64,000 nt of DNA from Fischerella sp. PCC 9605 (GTDB taxonomy: Bacteria; Cyanobacteriota; Cyanobacteriia; Cyanobacteriales; Nostocaceae), in assembly GCF_000517105.1 (NCBI RefSeq), contig NZ_KI912148.1, forward strand, positions 2,730,448 to 2,794,447, in the 5' to 3' direction. A model generated the notes under the pieces. That model searched no databases. It saw only the letters and a list, made by a program, of their open reading frames with translations, and was not told the origin of the DNA. Position numbers and translations under genes: made by a program. Positions 26,490 through 37,304 of the stretch are shown here, one piece after another (positions within the stretch are counted from its first letter, which is position 1; the number at the start of each line of letters is the position of its first letter).

Positions 26490-29039
26490 ATGCAGGTTAT
26501 TATCAAGCCAGAAACATTACGACTTCGCATTGCAAACCGCATCCGTCTATCGACAGAATTGCAAGATGTTTTGACAACAACGGTGGCAGAGTTACGCTCG
26601 TTTCTTAGAAGCGATCGCGTCAAGATTTACAAATTTCATCCGGATCAAAGCGGTCTAGTCATAGCTGAATCTGTGGATAGCGATAGGTTGCCTTCGCTAC
26701 TGGGGTTAAATTTTCCAGCAGATGACATTCCACTAGAAGCACGAGAACTGTTTGTCAAGTCACGGGTACGTTCAATTGTGAATCTTGATACTCAACAGAT
26801 TGGTCGAATTCCCTTGGATGATTTAGAAGATGAAGAAATCTTCTCTGAAGAAAACTATTACCGTCCTGTAGATCCATGTCATGTGGAATACCTGACTGCA
26901 ATGGGGGTTAAGTCCTCTCTCGTAGTACCCATCATGCATCACGATCAACTTTGGGGACTGCTGGTGTCTCACCACTCGGAATCTCGTTCAATTCCAGAAT
27001 CAGAACTAGAATTGGTGCAGATGGTGTCCGATCAGCTGTCATTAGCGATCGCCCAAAGTGCCCTGATCGCCCAAGCTAATGAAAAAGCCGCAAGGGAAGC
27101 CACGATTAAACGTATCGCTACTCTGCTGCACTCGTTGCCCACGATTGAGTACCAGTCAGCTTTAGCAGAAACCATCACTGCCTTGGGTGGTTCTGGTGGT
27201 AGGCTTTGCATCAAAAATCAAGCCTTCATTGAAAGCTTTGCAGACTGCTTGCAAGCTGATAGCGAGCATATTAAAGTTTATGCCTACGGCAAACAACCTG
27301 CGATACCAGACCAGGCAAAGTACAAATATATGGAGCAATATAGTGTCTGGCAAGAACGATATAAGTCTGGTAAATACAATATTTGGGCAATTTCAGACAT
27401 CTATAAAATCCCTGGTTTGCGAAATCTGCAAGTTGCTTTTCGACCAACCAAAATTCGCAGCATTTTGATGATTCCACTCCATTATCGTCAAAAATTGCTG
27501 GGATATTTAAGTATCTTTCGGGACGAGTTTGAAACAAAAACCCTTTGGGCAGGAGAGTTTGACCCTGACGGGCGACAACTTTATCCTCGTCTATCATTTG
27601 AAGTCTGGCAAGAATCGAAAACAGCACAAGCCCGTGAGTGGAATGTCGAAGAAATAGAACTGGCACGAGAGTTGAGTCAACAATTTGCCTTTGCAATTCA
27701 TGAAAGCGAGTTATCTCAGCATCATGCACATATGCTCAGTGCCATTGCCAAAAACCAAGCCCAACAAGACACTATCAAGTTAGAACAGTCAATAAAACAA
27801 CAACAGGCACTTTCGGAGGTTATTGCCAAAATCCGAGACTCTCTCAACATAGAATCTATTTTTCAGACAACAACCAGAGAGGTTTGTCAGTTACTGCAAG
27901 CAGATCGGGTGAGTGTTTACCGTTTCAACTCGGATTGGGGTGGTGAATTTGTCGGTGATTTTGAAGCGGCTAACCCAGAGTGGTTACACATATCCAAACT
28001 CGGCATCAATACCATTTGGGACGATACTTATTTACAAGAAACACAAGGGGGACGCTACCGCGACAATCAAACATTTGCAGTCGATGACATCTATCAAATG
28101 GGATTTGCCCCCTGTCATATCAAGCTTTTGGAACAGTTTCACATCAAAGCCTTTGCGATCGCTCCTATTTTTGTCCGTCAAAAACTTTGGGGTTTGCTAG
28201 CAGCTTATCAACACTCAGGGTCTCGCCACTGGAATTTATCTGATATTCAATTCCTAACTCAGACAGCAGCCCAACTTGGAGTGGCACTTCAGCAAGCGGA
28301 ATTACTCGCACAAACACGACAGCAGGCAGTTGATTTGCAAAAGGCAGCAGAACAACAACAGTTATTGTTTGATGTTGTTGCTAAAATCCGAGCCTCTCTC
28401 GATCTAGAGACAATTTTTCAGACAACAACCAGAGAGGTTTGTCAATTACTGCAAGCAGATCGGGTGAGTGTTTATCGTTTCAACTCAGATTGGAGTGGTG
28501 AATTTGTTGGTAATTTTGAGGCGGCTAACCTAGAGTGGTCACATATATCCAAACTCGGCATCAATACAGTCTGGGACGATACCTACTTACAACAAACACA
28601 AGGGGGACGCTACCGCCATAATGAAACATCTGCTGTTGATGATATTTATCAAATCGGCTTTACTCCCTGTCATATCGAGCTTTTGGAGCAGTTTCACATT
28701 AAAGCTTTTGCGATCGCCCCTATCTTTGTCGGTCAAAAACTCTGGGGTTTGCTAGCAGCTTATCAACACTGTGGGCCCCGCCACTGGAATTCGTCTGACA
28801 TTAAATTCCTGAGTCAGATAGCAGCTCAAATGGGGGTGGCACTTCAGCAAGCGGAATTAGTCGCACAAACACAACAGCAGGCAGCTGATTTGCTAAAGGT
28901 ACTGGATGAATTGCACGCGACAGGACAACAGAAGCAGTTTTTGTTAAAAGTTGTTGACAAAATGCGGAAAGCCTTGACATTCTCTGGACACGATCGCGAT
29001 CGCCATGTTGAGGAAAGTTTACCGTACTCTGAAGATTGA
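26490..29039 (+). CDS. Cph2-like phytochrome / cyanobacteriochrome without output domain
   Basis: 849 residues from ATG 26490 (TTG three codons earlier is in frame). Order: GAF with bilin site Cys130-His in RPVDPCHVEYL; PHY-like domain with the tongue motif PRLSFEVW (about 367-374); then two cyanobacteriochrome-type GAFs with CH motifs at Cys542 and Cys727. No PAS precedes the first GAF, as in Synechocystis Cph2. After the last GAF a linker like those before GAF domains (QQKQFLLKVVDKMRKAL) begins, then the protein stops within 15 residues. No kinase, GGDEF or HAMP is present. It looks like a photoreceptor that lost its C-terminus, or a sensory-only partner of the next gene. Confidence 0.88.
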   Translation: MQVIIKPETLRLRIANRIRLSTELQDVLTTTVAELRSFLRSDRVKIYKFHPDQSGLVIAESVDSDRLPSLLGLNFPADDIPLEARELFVKSRVRSIVNLDTQQIGRIPLDDLEDEEIFSEENYYRPVDPCHVEYLTAMGVKSSLVVPIMHHDQLWGLLVSHHSESRSIPESELELVQMVSDQLSLAIAQSALIAQANEKAAREATIKRIATLLHSLPTIEYQSALAETITALGGSGGRLCIKNQAFIESFADCLQADSEHIKVYAYGKQPAIPDQAKYKYMEQYSVWQERYKSGKYNIWAISDIYKIPGLRNLQVAFRPTKIRSILMIPLHYRQKLLGYLSIFRDEFETKTLWAGEFDPDGRQLYPRLSFEVWQESKTAQAREWNVEEIELARELSQQFAFAIHESELSQHHAHMLSAIAKNQAQQDTIKLEQSIKQQQALSEVIAKIRDSLNIESIFQTTTREVCQLLQADRVSVYRFNSDWGGEFVGDFEAANPEWLHISKLGINTIWDDTYLQETQGGRYRDNQTFAVDDIYQMGFAPCHIKLLEQFHIKAFAIAPIFVRQKLWGLLAAYQHSGSRHWNLSDIQFLTQTAAQLGVALQQAELLAQTRQQAVDLQKAAEQQQLLFDVVAKIRASLDLETIFQTTTREVCQLLQADRVSVYRFNSDWSGEFVGNFEAANLEWSHISKLGINTVWDDTYLQQTQGGRYRHNETSAVDDIYQIGFTPCHIELLEQFHIKAFAIAPIFVGQKLWGLLAAYQHCGPRHWNSSDIKFLSQIAAQMGVALQQAELVAQTQQQAADLLKVLDELHATGQQKQFLLKVVDKMRKALTFSGHDRDRHVEESLPYSED

Positions 29040-29430
29040 TGTTTAATTTAATTGAGTCAAATTAGCATGACTGAAATTAAATCTCACTATTAGCATCTAC
29101 CACCAAAAATTTAGTACTGTACGAGCCTTAGCAATATGACAATCTGCTGAGATAGATATAGAAATAAACGCCAATTTACTCCTTTACAATTTTGGCTTAA
29201 CTTTCTTAATAGACATAATTACATCAAAGATTTGATTTTCAATCAACTATAAAACTTACCACAAGAATTACTCTTTTGACATCGATAAAAGAACACTAAT
29301 TTATACAAAATAAACTCCACATAATATTTAAGATACTTGTCGGTACTTTTACTGACGACAAACTTATTCAATAAATTTCAAAATAGTATTTATTTACCAA
29401 TACAATTCAGTTAGCTGAACTTGATTCTTA

Positions 29431-29780
29431 AAGATCCCCCTAAATCCACGGCAGGTGCTCATGGGGGGCTGCGGGGTCCCCACGCAGTGGGGTTGGGGGG
29501 AGACCCCCTATAAGTGCGCACTGCCTCCCCTTAAAAAGGTGGACTTAGAGAAGATTGTTCCCCCCTTTTTAAGGCTACGGTGTATACACAAGTGATTTAA
29601 TCACCCCAAATCTCGTTTCGTAGGGGTGTTACCGCGCCAGCGTAACGCACCACCAGAGATTTGCGGTGCGTTGGACTAACGTCCATAACGCACCCTACGA
29701 GACTAAAATTTGTTGTGGATAAGCTTTTTCCGACTTGTGTGTACACGGTAGCCTTTTTAAGGGGGGCTAGGGGGGATCTT
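29431..29780. mobile_element. composite MITE-like element, outer layer
   Basis: Begins AAGATCCCCC and ends with its exact inverse GGGGGATCTT. Outer arms 'ccccttaaaaaggtggac' and 'cctttttaaggggggctag' belong to a common cyanobacterial palindrome. A GC-rich block sharing 'gcaggtgctcatgggggg' with 188-650 sits in the left arm, and a second element is inserted at 29575. No open reading frame of note. Confidence 0.75.
29575..29751. mobile_element. MITE-like element, family C, nested insertion
   Basis: 177 bp starting CTACGGTGTATACACAAG and ending with the inverse of CTACCGTGTACACACAAG (two mismatches in 18). It is flanked by an exact 11-bp duplication CCTTTTTAAGG at 29564-29574 and 29752-29762 lying in the arm of the outer element. 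Inside is another palindrome (cgtaggg...ccctacg) with 'gtgcgtt' units. No coding capacity. Confidence 0.85.
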
Positions 29781-29866
29781 ATACTTTTAAGACATCCTCT
29801 AACTGTCTAGTTATTTTCGTCGCACTTGCGCTAATCATTTAGCTGATATTTATCTCACCTAAAGAA

Positions 29867-32620
29867 ATGACCTTATCAGAGGAACCAAACTTGCGGGCAA
29901 GTCTTCAGCAAGAAAACTTGTTACGCCGTATTACCAACCGCATTCGTCTATCACTAGAATTGCAAGAAATTCTGACTACAACAGTGGCTGAGATACGCTC
30001 ATTTCTCATAACAGATCGAGTGATGATTTACAAGTTTCATGCCGATGATAGCGGTCAGGTCATTGCTGAATCTATAAATAACAACAAATTACCTTCGCTG
30101 TTGGGGTTAAACTTTCCTGCTGATGACATTCCACCCCATGCCCGTGAATTGTTTATCCAATCGCGGGTGCGCTCAGTTGTTAATGTTGACAGTCAGCAGA
30201 TTGGTCAAAGTATAGTGCGTGACTTGGAAACAGGTGAGACTATATCAGAGGATATCCGTTACCGTCCTGTAGACCCTTGTCATATAGAGTACCTAATGGC
30301 AATGGGGGTAAAGTCCACTATTGTAGTGCCGATTATCTATCAAGAGAAACTTTGGGGGTTATTGGTATCTCACCATTCGCAGTCACGTACGTTTACAGAA
30401 GATGAAATCGAAGTAGTGCAGATGGTGGTTGAGCAACTGTCGGTGGCGATCGCTCACAGTAAACTCCTTGCTCAAGCGCGTGCCACAGCCAAACGAGAAG
30501 CGATTATTAACCGCGTTGCTTCCCTACTACATTCATTGCCCGCGATCGCATTACAACCAGCTTTAGAAGCCGCTGTTGCTGCCTTTAATGGTTCTGGTGG
30601 CAGACTTTGCATTAGAAATGATATCTCTGACTTCCAGAGTAGCAACACAAGGAGCTTAGCAGAATGTTTGATGCCTGGAAGCGATTGTGTCAGGCTTTAT
30701 ATTTGCGGACAACAGCCCATAATACCAGAACAAACAATATATCCATTGCTAGAGCAGTACAGCGTCTGGCAAGAATATTACAAGTCTGGTGAATATGATG
30801 TATGGGCAATTTCAGATGTCTATCAAACTCCTGGCTTGCGAAGTTTGCAACCTGCCTTTATGGCAACTAAAATTCGCAGTATGTTGATGATACCGCTCCA
30901 GTATCGCCAGCATTTACTAGGTTATTTAAGTATTTTCCGGGATGAAATAGACACAGAAACCCTGTGGGCAGGGCAGTTTGATCCCGATAAACGGCAACTG
31001 TATCCTCGTCTATCGTTTGAGGTTTGGCGCGAATCTAAAAAAGCACAAGCTCAGAAATGGATGCTCGCAGAGATTGAATTGGCTAGAGAATTCGGTAAAC
31101 AATTTGGGTCAGCAATTCAGCAATACGAATTGTATCAACAAGTGCAAGCATTCAATACCAACTTAGAAAAGCAAGTTAAAAAACGCACTTTGCAACTACA
31201 ACAGGCAACAGAACAACAACACGCTGTGTTTAAAGTCATTGCCAAGATTCGCGAGTCTTTGGATGCCAATACTATTTTTCAAATAACTACTAAAGAAGTT
31301 TGTCAATTACTGCGAGCTGAACGTGTTTCTGTTTATCGCTTCAACGCCAATTGGGGTGGTGAATTTGTTGGTGATTTTGAAGCTACTAGTCCCAACTGGT
31401 CAAGTGCTGCCAAACTCAGCATTAATCTGGTTTGGAATGACACCTATTTACAAGATACGCAAGGCGGACGCTACCGCAACAATGAAACATTTGCGGTGGA
31501 TGACATTTATAAAATGGGGTTTGCTCAGTGTCATGTTGATAATCTAGAGCAGTATCAGATTCATGCCTTTATACTTGCTCCTATCTTTGTTGGCGAAAAA
31601 CTTTGGGGTTTGCTGGCGGCTTATCAACACAGTGGTTCCCGCCACTGGCAAGACTATGAAATTAACTTCCTCACTCAGATTGCTGTCCAACTTGGGGTAG
31701 CACTCCAGCAAGCTGAATTACTCAATCAAACCAGGCTACAGACAGAACAACTAGCCGAAGCACTGCAAGATTTACGACAAATGCAAACTCAGTTGATTCA
31801 AAGCGAGAAAATGTCCTCACTGGGTCAACTTGTGGCAGGTGTTGCCCACGAAATCAACAATCCCGTAAATTTTATACATGGCAATATCACTTATGTTAGT
31901 GAATATGCCAAAGATTTACTTAATATGCTGGCTCTTTACCAGCAATACAGTTACAACCTCAGTCCAGAAATTCGTGAGCGAACAGAAGAAATAGATTTAG
32001 ATTTTATTGTTGAAGATTTGCCAAAAATGCTGTCTTCCATGCAAATTGGCACTGAACGCATCCGTCAAATTGTCTTATCTTTGCGAAATTTTTCCAGGCT
32101 CGACCAAGCAGATATGAAGCCTGTTGATATTCACGAAGGTATCGACAACACGTTACTAATTTTACAGTATCGCTTGAAGGCCAGACCAGAAGGAGGTGCA
32201 ATTGAGATAGTAAAAAAGTACGGCGATCTCCCCTTGGTTGAGTGCTATGCCGGGCAAATGAATCAAGTTTTCATGAATGTTTTGAGTAATGCGATCGATG
32301 CTTTAGAACTGCACAGGCAGTCAATTTCAGAAACTTATATCCCCGTAATCACAATCAAAACTGCTGTTGGTCAAATTTCTGGCAATATTCCTAGTGTAGT
32401 CATTAGCATTGCCGACAATGGCCCGGGGATAGCGGAAGATGCTATGAAGCGCATCTTCGATCCCTTTTTCACCACCAAACCAGTAGGTAAAGGTACAGGC
32501 TTAGGATTATCTATTAGTTACCAAATTGTTGTGGATAAGCACGGTGGCGTCTTTAAATGTAATTCGCAGCCAAATTTAGGTACAGAATTCTGGATTGAAA
32601 TTCCGATGCAACAGCAATGA
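29867..32620 (+). CDS. Cph2-like phytochrome/cyanobacteriochrome hybrid histidine kinase
   Basis: 917 residues. Domains: GAF with Cys138 ([11 protein letters not shown]), PHY-like with YPRLSFEVW near 385, one CBCR-type GAF with Cys555 (FAQCHVDNL), then a histidine kinase: H-box His661 ([17 protein letters not shown]), N-box [11 protein letters not shown]1 [12 protein letters not shown]-box [19 protein letters not shown]. Predicted light-regulated autokinase that phosphorylates a response regulator elsewhere, since no receiver is fused. It is clearly a paralogue of the upstream gene over residues 1-650, minus one GAF. Chromophore type and colour cannot be read from sequence. Cytosolic. Confidence 0.9.
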   Translation: MTLSEEPNLRASLQQENLLRRITNRIRLSLELQEILTTTVAEIRSFLITDRVMIYKFHADDSGQVIAESINNNKLPSLLGLNFPADDIPPHARELFIQSRVRSVVNVDSQQIGQSIVRDLETGETISEDIRYRPVDPCHIEYLMAMGVKSTIVVPIIYQEKLWGLLVSHHSQSRTFTEDEIEVVQMVVEQLSVAIAHSKLLAQARATAKREAIINRVASLLHSLPAIALQPALEAAVAAFNGSGGRLCIRNDISDFQSSNTRSLAECLMPGSDCVRLYICGQQPIIPEQTIYPLLEQYSVWQEYYKSGEYDVWAISDVYQTPGLRSLQPAFMATKIRSMLMIPLQYRQHLLGYLSIFRDEIDTETLWAGQFDPDKRQLYPRLSFEVWRESKKAQAQKWMLAEIELAREFGKQFGSAIQQYELYQQVQAFNTNLEKQVKKRTLQLQQATEQQHAVFKVIAKIRESLDANTIFQITTKEVCQLLRAERVSVYRFNANWGGEFVGDFEATSPNWSSAAKLSINLVWNDTYLQDTQGGRYRNNETFAVDDIYKMGFAQCHVDNLEQYQIHAFILAPIFVGEKLWGLLAAYQHSGSRHWQDYEINFLTQIAVQLGVALQQAELLNQTRLQTEQLAEALQDLRQMQTQLIQSEKMSSLGQLVAGVAHEINNPVNFIHGNITYVSEYAKDLLNMLALYQQYSYNLSPEIRERTEEIDLDFIVEDLPKMLSSMQIGTERIRQIVLSLRNFSRLDQADMKPVDIHEGIDNTLLILQYRLKARPEGGAIEIVKKYGDLPLVECYAGQMNQVFMNVLSNAIDALELHRQSISETYIPVITIKTAVGQISGNIPSVVISIADNGPGIAEDAMKRIFDPFFTTKPVGKGTGLGLSISYQIVVDKHGGVFKCNSQPNLGTEFWIEIPMQQQ

Positions 32621-32794
32621 TAAAGGTGAACGGCAACAGATTGACTCTAAACGAAGCGCTAAGACTCTGTACGTCCGCTCCACTGCGTTGTTATACTGCT
32701 GCTTGCATTTGCCTCAAAATAGCTGCTTGGATTTTGGCATCAAAGTCAGGATCGTCTACGGTCGTGATAATCTTGCGTGGGCGGTCATTTGATT

Positions 32795-33964
32795 TCAACT
32801 CCGGAGTTGTACTGGCATGGCTAAATAGGTCATCTTCAAACCACCCAAGGGTGTGATGATCACTGGGGTAAGGTTTGTATTCATCTGCATAAGAATTTCG
32901 GAAGATGGCAATGCTTTTAAGCCTTCCATCAAATATTTGATATTAAAGGCGATATCCATATCTTCTCCTGATATCTGTGCTGGCATTGACTCCATTGCAC
33001 TGCCTACATCTTGAGATTCCACAGATAAGGTAATTTCTTGAGCATCACTATTAATACTGAGCTTGACAAGATTGTTCTTCTGATCTGTTAATACAGCAAT
33101 CCGCTCCAAAGAACTCAAAAATTGTCGCCTCTCCAAAGTCAATTCGCGTTGAAATTGTTTGGGAATGAGTAGACGGTAAGCTGGATACTGCCCTTCTAAA
33201 GTTCGGCTAGTCAAGCGTTGATTTTGCCATTCAAACACAACTTGACCTTGATCGAAATACAAGGCTACAGGTTCCTCTGATTCAGAACTATGAGCTAACA
33301 TCCGCTCTAGTTCGCGCAATGCTCTCGCTGGTACTGTCACCTCCAAACTATCTTCGCTCTTTGCATCTGGACTTTCGTTTGTGGTTTCTACCACTGCTAG
33401 GCGATGTCCGTCAGTAGCAGCAAATTCCAGAGTGTCTTCTTTAACTGTTAAATGTACGCCAGTGAGTACTTGCTTGGTTTCATCAGCACTGGTAGCAAAC
33501 AATGAACCTCGCAAACCTTCAATTAATGCAGCAGCACTGAATTGTATGGCTTGAGCATTTTCAATCACGGGTAGTTCGGGAAACTCTTCCCCTCCCATTG
33601 CTCGTATCTGATAGCGTCCACTCTTGGGTGTAAGTGTGACAATTAAACCGTTATAGTCTGGCAGATTGTCAGAACCAAGGGATGATTCATCATCTAGAGT
33701 AATTTCTCCCTCTGGCAAACGAGAAACTATGTCATTGAGAAGTTTAGCTGGTAGGGCGATCGCTCCTCCTTGTAACACCTCAGCACTAAAACTGGTGCGG
33801 ATACCCAAACTGAGATCGAACGCCGTAAGACTAACTTGGTTAGTTTCAGCATCAGCTTGCAGTAGCACATTCGCGAGTACTGGATGAGTTGGACGTGAAG
33901 GAACAGCACGACTAGTGAGTGAGAGATGAGTACTGAGATTGCTTTGAGTGCAAACTAATTTCAT
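32795..33964 (-). CDS. dnaN: DNA polymerase III beta subunit (sliding clamp)
   Basis: 389 residues. Three topologically equal clamp domains; recognisable phrases are RPTHPVLANVLLQAD, FAATDGHRLAVVETT and the C-terminal VIITPLGGLKMTYLAMPVQL. The homodimeric ring tethers polymerase to DNA. It lies downstream of dnaA across the origin region. The next gene upstream on the other side is convergent (photoreceptor kinase ends at 32620). Confidence 0.97.
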   Translation of the reverse strand: MKLVCTQSNLSTHLSLTSRAVPSRPTHPVLANVLLQADAETNQVSLTAFDLSLGIRTSFSAEVLQGGAIALPAKLLNDIVSRLPEGEITLDDESSLGSDNLPDYNGLIVTLTPKSGRYQIRAMGGEEFPELPVIENAQAIQFSAAALIEGLRGSLFATSADETKQVLTGVHLTVKEDTLEFAATDGHRLAVVETTNESPDAKSEDSLEVTVPARALRELERMLAHSSESEEPVALYFDQGQVVFEWQNQRLTSRTLEGQYPAYRLLIPKQFQRELTLERRQFLSSLERIAVLTDQKNNLVKLSINSDAQEITLSVESQDVGSAMESMPAQISGEDMDIAFNIKYLMEGLKALPSSEILMQMNTNLTPVIITPLGGLKMTYLAMPVQLRS

Positions 33965-34020
33965 AGTCAGATTCAGCTTGTGTGCTTGGATATGGTAGCA
34001 CCGATTGGGATTTAGGAGGG

Positions 34021-34165
34021 ATGGGGAGAGTGGGGGAGGAGAAGATAAAGATAGATAGAGAATAACTAACTTGATTTATTTGTTTTGATTTATTACTTAA
34101 TTTGTTTATTTTTATTTATTCCCTCACTCCCCACTCCCCCACTCTCCCACTCCTCCACTCTTCGA
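34021..34165. repeat. low-complexity and AT-rich tract next to the origin
   Basis: A purine-rich stretch (gggatggggagagtgggg units), then about 70 bases almost free of G and C (34065-34128), then its CT-rich inverse (ctccccactcccccactctc). The AT-rich core flanked by inverted tracts is a candidate DNA-unwinding element beside the DnaA boxes. Confidence 0.5.
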
Positions 34166-34167
34166 TG

Positions 34168-34443
34168 TGTGGAAATTGTGGAAAATTTGGTATGAATTTA
34201 ATTAAATTAATAATTTTGTAATTACTTAGCTGTGGAAAACTTGTGGAAAAATCGGTGAATTTTTCCACAAGGTAATTATACTTAAATTAAGTTTTCCACA
34301 GAAATTGAGGGAGTTTTCCACAAATGATTATGATTTTTTCCACAATGTAATTTATTCTTAATGTTTTTTTATACTATGCTTAATGATTAATCAGAAATTG
34401 TTCTATCTTTAGACAAAATAATTGTGGTGTTAGTTGTGGAAAA
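34168..34443. other. oriC: chromosomal replication origin (oriC) with DnaA boxes
   Basis: Within the dnaA-dnaN gap are eight perfect copies of the DnaA box TTTTCCACA in both orientations (34177, 34231, 34242, 34261, 34292, 34314, 34336 and 34435) and one near match (34168). The gap is about 490 bases, AT-rich and non-coding. Origins of several cyanobacteria lie beside dnaN, so this is the probable start of replication, though some heterocystous species may replicate without DnaA. Confidence 0.88.
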
Positions 34444-34458
34444 CAAAAAATCAACCGA

Positions 34459-35841
34459 TCAATGTGATGTATGAGGACGACTGCTCATATTAATGCGATC
34501 GCCAAGTTGACGGAGTGTTTGTGCCAAGTTTTGATCCGTTTCTTTTAATTGAGAAATTTTTTCACAACTATACATAACCGTTGTATGGTCTTTACCACCA
34601 AACTCTTCTCCAATTCTAGGCAAACTCAAATCTGTATGCTGTCGCATTAAATACATTCCTATCTGACGAGCCCAGCTAATTTCTCGGCGGCGCGAATTAC
34701 TTTTCAGGTCTTCAATCGTAACATTAAACTCATCAGTTACTATTGTCAAAATTGTTTCTGGAGTTGCTTCTACTTTTTCTTTTGGAGGCTCTAAAACAGG
34801 TGTAATATTTTCTACCGTCATAGATAAACCCCAAATAGAAATGTAAGCCAATGCCCGAATTAATGCACCTTCCAGTTCCCGGATATTAGAGGTGTAGTTA
34901 GAAGCAATATATTCAATCACATCCCTCGGCAGAGGGATATTTTCATACTCGGCTTTGTTTTGCAGAATTGCCATTCTCGTTTCTAAATCTGGCGGTTGGA
35001 TATCAGCAATCAAACCCATCGAAAACCGAGAACTAAGGCGTTCTTGTAAGCGAGGAATTTGGTTGGGAGGGCGGTCAGAAGCAATCACCACTTGCTTGCC
35101 AGCTTCATGTAAAGTATTAAAAGTATGAAAAAATTCTTCTTGGGTATACTCTTTACCCTCGATAAACTGAATATCATCTACTAAAATCACGTCGGCAGCG
35201 CGGTAGTGTTCGCGAAAAGTTTGCATACTATCATTGCGAATGGCAGTAATTAAATCATTCGTAAACTGTTCGGTAGAGACATAGAATATTTTTGAATTCG
35301 GACAAATTTCCAAGCGATAGTGTCCGATTGCCTGCATGATGTGAGTTTTACCCAAGCCCACGCCACCGCATAAAAATAAGGGATTAAATTCTCTACCTGG
35401 AGATTCGGCAACAGCCAAAGCTGCGGCATGAGCCATGCGATTATTGGCTCCAACTACAAATCGCGAAAATACGTATTTTGGATTTAATTCTGTAGTTTTG
35501 AGTCGTTTTCTAGCAGCAGTTTCGGGAATATTGCTTTGAGGTGCCGATGACCAAGAAGTTTCTCGTTCACCTAACTGAGAAATTTCATCACCTTGAGCAA
35601 CAGTAATATAAATTTCTACTGTATGACCAAGAATATCTTGGACAACATTAGCAATTGTTTTAATGTAATACTTTTGTAGCCAATTGCGAGCAAAGGGGTT
35701 GGGAGTACGAATCACCAAGCAATTATTTTCCAAGCTTTCAGCGCTTGCAGTTTTGATCCAAGTTTCAAAGGTAGGACGGGATAGTTCTAGCTGCAAGCGT
35801 TCCAGAACCTGACTCCACAGACTATCTATGGGAATTGCCAT
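34459..35841 (-). CDS. dnaA: chromosomal replication initiator DnaA
   Basis: 460 residues. Domain I ([26 protein letters not shown]) and a short linker precede the AAA+ core with Walker [19 protein letters not shown], Walker [26 protein letters not shown] and sensor motifs, and the C-terminal DNA-binding signature [44 protein letters not shown]. It binds DnaA boxes and opens the origin. The boxes lie immediately downstream of its stop, before dnaN. Confidence 0.98.
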   Translation of the reverse strand: MAIPIDSLWSQVLERLQLELSRPTFETWIKTASAESLENNCLVIRTPNPFARNWLQKYYIKTIANVVQDILGHTVEIYITVAQGDEISQLGERETSWSSAPQSNIPETAARKRLKTTELNPKYVFSRFVVGANNRMAHAAALAVAESPGREFNPLFLCGGVGLGKTHIMQAIGHYRLEICPNSKIFYVSTEQFTNDLITAIRNDSMQTFREHYRAADVILVDDIQFIEGKEYTQEEFFHTFNTLHEAGKQVVIASDRPPNQIPRLQERLSSRFSMGLIADIQPPDLETRMAILQNKAEYENIPLPRDVIEYIASNYTSNIRELEGALIRALAYISIWGLSMTVENITPVLEPPKEKVEATPETILTIVTDEFNVTIEDLKSNSRRREISWARQIGMYLMRQHTDLSLPRIGEEFGGKDHTTVMYSCEKISQLKETDQNLAQTLRQLGDRINMSSRPHTSH

Positions 35842-36008
35842 TATCTACCACCTTTGCTAGTAACCATCAGAAATAATATAAGCAAGCACCAATTTAACAT
35901 TCAGGCACTCTAGACCAGGAATATGCTTTTAAGTTGTAATCATTGTGTGGACTCCCCCAGTAGGCAATATCCTATCACCCACGGATTCACACGGAGAAGT
36001 AAACAAAG

Positions 36009-37304
36009 ATGAAGACAAAAGACTATGACTTGCATTTGAAAGATATTGATAACAACAAATGGGGAGATAGGGAGATGGGGAGAGAACTTCACCCCATCTC
36101 CCCATCTCCCCACCACCCCACCACCCTATCGCCCCAAAGGTTTTTATTGATGCTACTAGGTAGTGTAGCAGCAGTGTCCCTTGGAGGTTGCTCTATACCT
36201 GTCAATAATTTGAAGACTCCAAAACCTGATGCTCAAGCTCAAAACCCAACTAATGTCCAAGTCCCAATTGCTCCTCCCCCTGTGTTTCAGTCGTCTGGAG
36301 ATCCTAACTTTGTAGTGAAGGTGGTGCAAAATGTGGGGCCTGCGGTAGTTCGCATTGATGCAGCCAGGACTGTAAGCACGCCAGATGAGTTCGCCGATCC
36401 ATTTTTCCGACGCTTTTTTGGAGATGAACCATCACAACCCAGACAGCGAGTAGAGCGTGGTAGTGGCTCCGGGTTTATTATTAGTCCCAATGGTCAGATT
36501 TTGACTAATTCTCACGTTGTCAATGGTGCTGATATAGTGGCGGTACGGCTGAAAGATGGTCGTACTTTCGACGGACAAGTAGTAGGTGAAGATCCAGTCA
36601 CAGATGTTGCTGTAGTTACAATTGCCGCCAATAACTTACCAACTATTCCTTTGGGCAATTCTGAGAATTTGCAACCAGGAGAAGCGGTAATTGCGATCGG
36701 TAATCCTTTGGGTTTAGACAATACTGTTACTACTGGAATTATCAGTGCCACAGGTCGTTCCGGCAGTGCTATTGGTGCCAGTGACAAGCGCGTTGATTAC
36801 ATTCAAACTGATGCTGCAATTAACCCTGGTAACTCTGGTGGACCTTTGCTAAATCCTCGCGGTGAAGTCATTGGCATGAACACCGCCATCATTCGAGGTG
36901 CCCAAGGGTTAGGTTTTGCTATTCCAATTAACACAGCCCAAAGGATCGCCAAGGAATTAATTGCTCAAGGTAGGGTGGATCATCCTTATCTAGGAATTCA
37001 AATGGTGACACTAACACCAGAAGTTAAGGAAAGAATAAGTAGATTAGGCCTTAATGTGATGGTAGATCGAGGGGTTTTATTAGTTGATGTGGTTTCCCGT
37101 TCCCCCGCAGCGATCGCTGGATTGCGAGAAGGTGATGTTATTCAAAGCATTAACAACCAGCCTGTCACTGATATAGAACAAGTGCAAAAGCTGGTAGAAA
37201 ACAGTAAAATAGGAATTCCTTTACAATTACAAGTACAACGCAATGGACAAATTGTGCAAGTAGCGGTTAAACCTGCTCCCTTGCCAACTCAGCGTGAAAG
37301 CTAA
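36009..37304 (+). CDS. HtrA/DegQ-type serine protease (HhoA-like) lipoprotein candidate
   Basis: 431 residues. Trypsin-like catalytic triad His169 (NSHVVNGAD), Asp199 (DPVTDVAVV) and Ser276 (NPGNSGGPL), then one PDZ domain (about 325-420, [10 protein letters not shown] to [13 protein letters not shown]). Residues 44-64 are a hydrophobic signal ending LGGCSIP, a lipobox, so a lipoprotein is possible. The first 42 residues are unusual: residues 17-42 ([22 protein letters not shown]) come from a low-complexity inverted repeat. If translation begins later, near the Met or Leu codons at residue 47-50, this region would be untranslated. Cyanobacterial homologues are periplasmic quality-control proteases. 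Confidence 0.9.
   Translation: MKTKDYDLHLKDIDNNKWGDREMGRELHPISPSPHHPTTLSPQRFLLMLLGSVAAVSLGGCSIPVNNLKTPKPDAQAQNPTNVQVPIAPPPVFQSSGDPNFVVKVVQNVGPAVVRIDAARTVSTPDEFADPFFRRFFGDEPSQPRQRVERGSGSGFIISPNGQILTNSHVVNGADIVAVRLKDGRTFDGQVVGEDPVTDVAVVTIAANNLPTIPLGNSENLQPGEAVIAIGNPLGLDNTVTTGIISATGRSGSAIGASDKRVDYIQTDAAINPGNSGGPLLNPRGEVIGMNTAIIRGAQGLGFAIPINTAQRIAKELIAQGRVDHPYLGIQMVTLTPEVKERISRLGLNVMVDRGVLLVDVVSRSPAAIAGLREGDVIQSINNQPVTDIEQVQKLVENSKIGIPLQLQVQRNGQIVQVAVKPAPLPTQRES
36058..36135. repeat. low-complexity inverted repeat inside the HtrA N-terminus
   Basis: 'gggagatagggagatgggga' faces 'tccccatctcccc'. Units of GGGAGAT and ATCTCCC are frequent in this genome's intergenic DNA (tracts also at 34021-34165), so this piece probably arrived as a repeat. 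Confidence 0.6.

Larger units (their letters stand above)
29040..29866. other. intergenic region with nested repeat elements
   Basis: About 830 bases between the two photoreceptor genes. The first 390 are AT-rich without recognisable features, and no remnant of a kinase frame is seen. From 29431 to 29780 nested MITE-like elements lie (annotated separately). Confidence 0.6.

Noticed and set aside
27271-27729. Minus-strand 152-codon frame inside the first photoreceptor gene
   Set aside because: It overlaps the PHY domain with the conserved tongue motif on the other strand; sequence looks random in composition.
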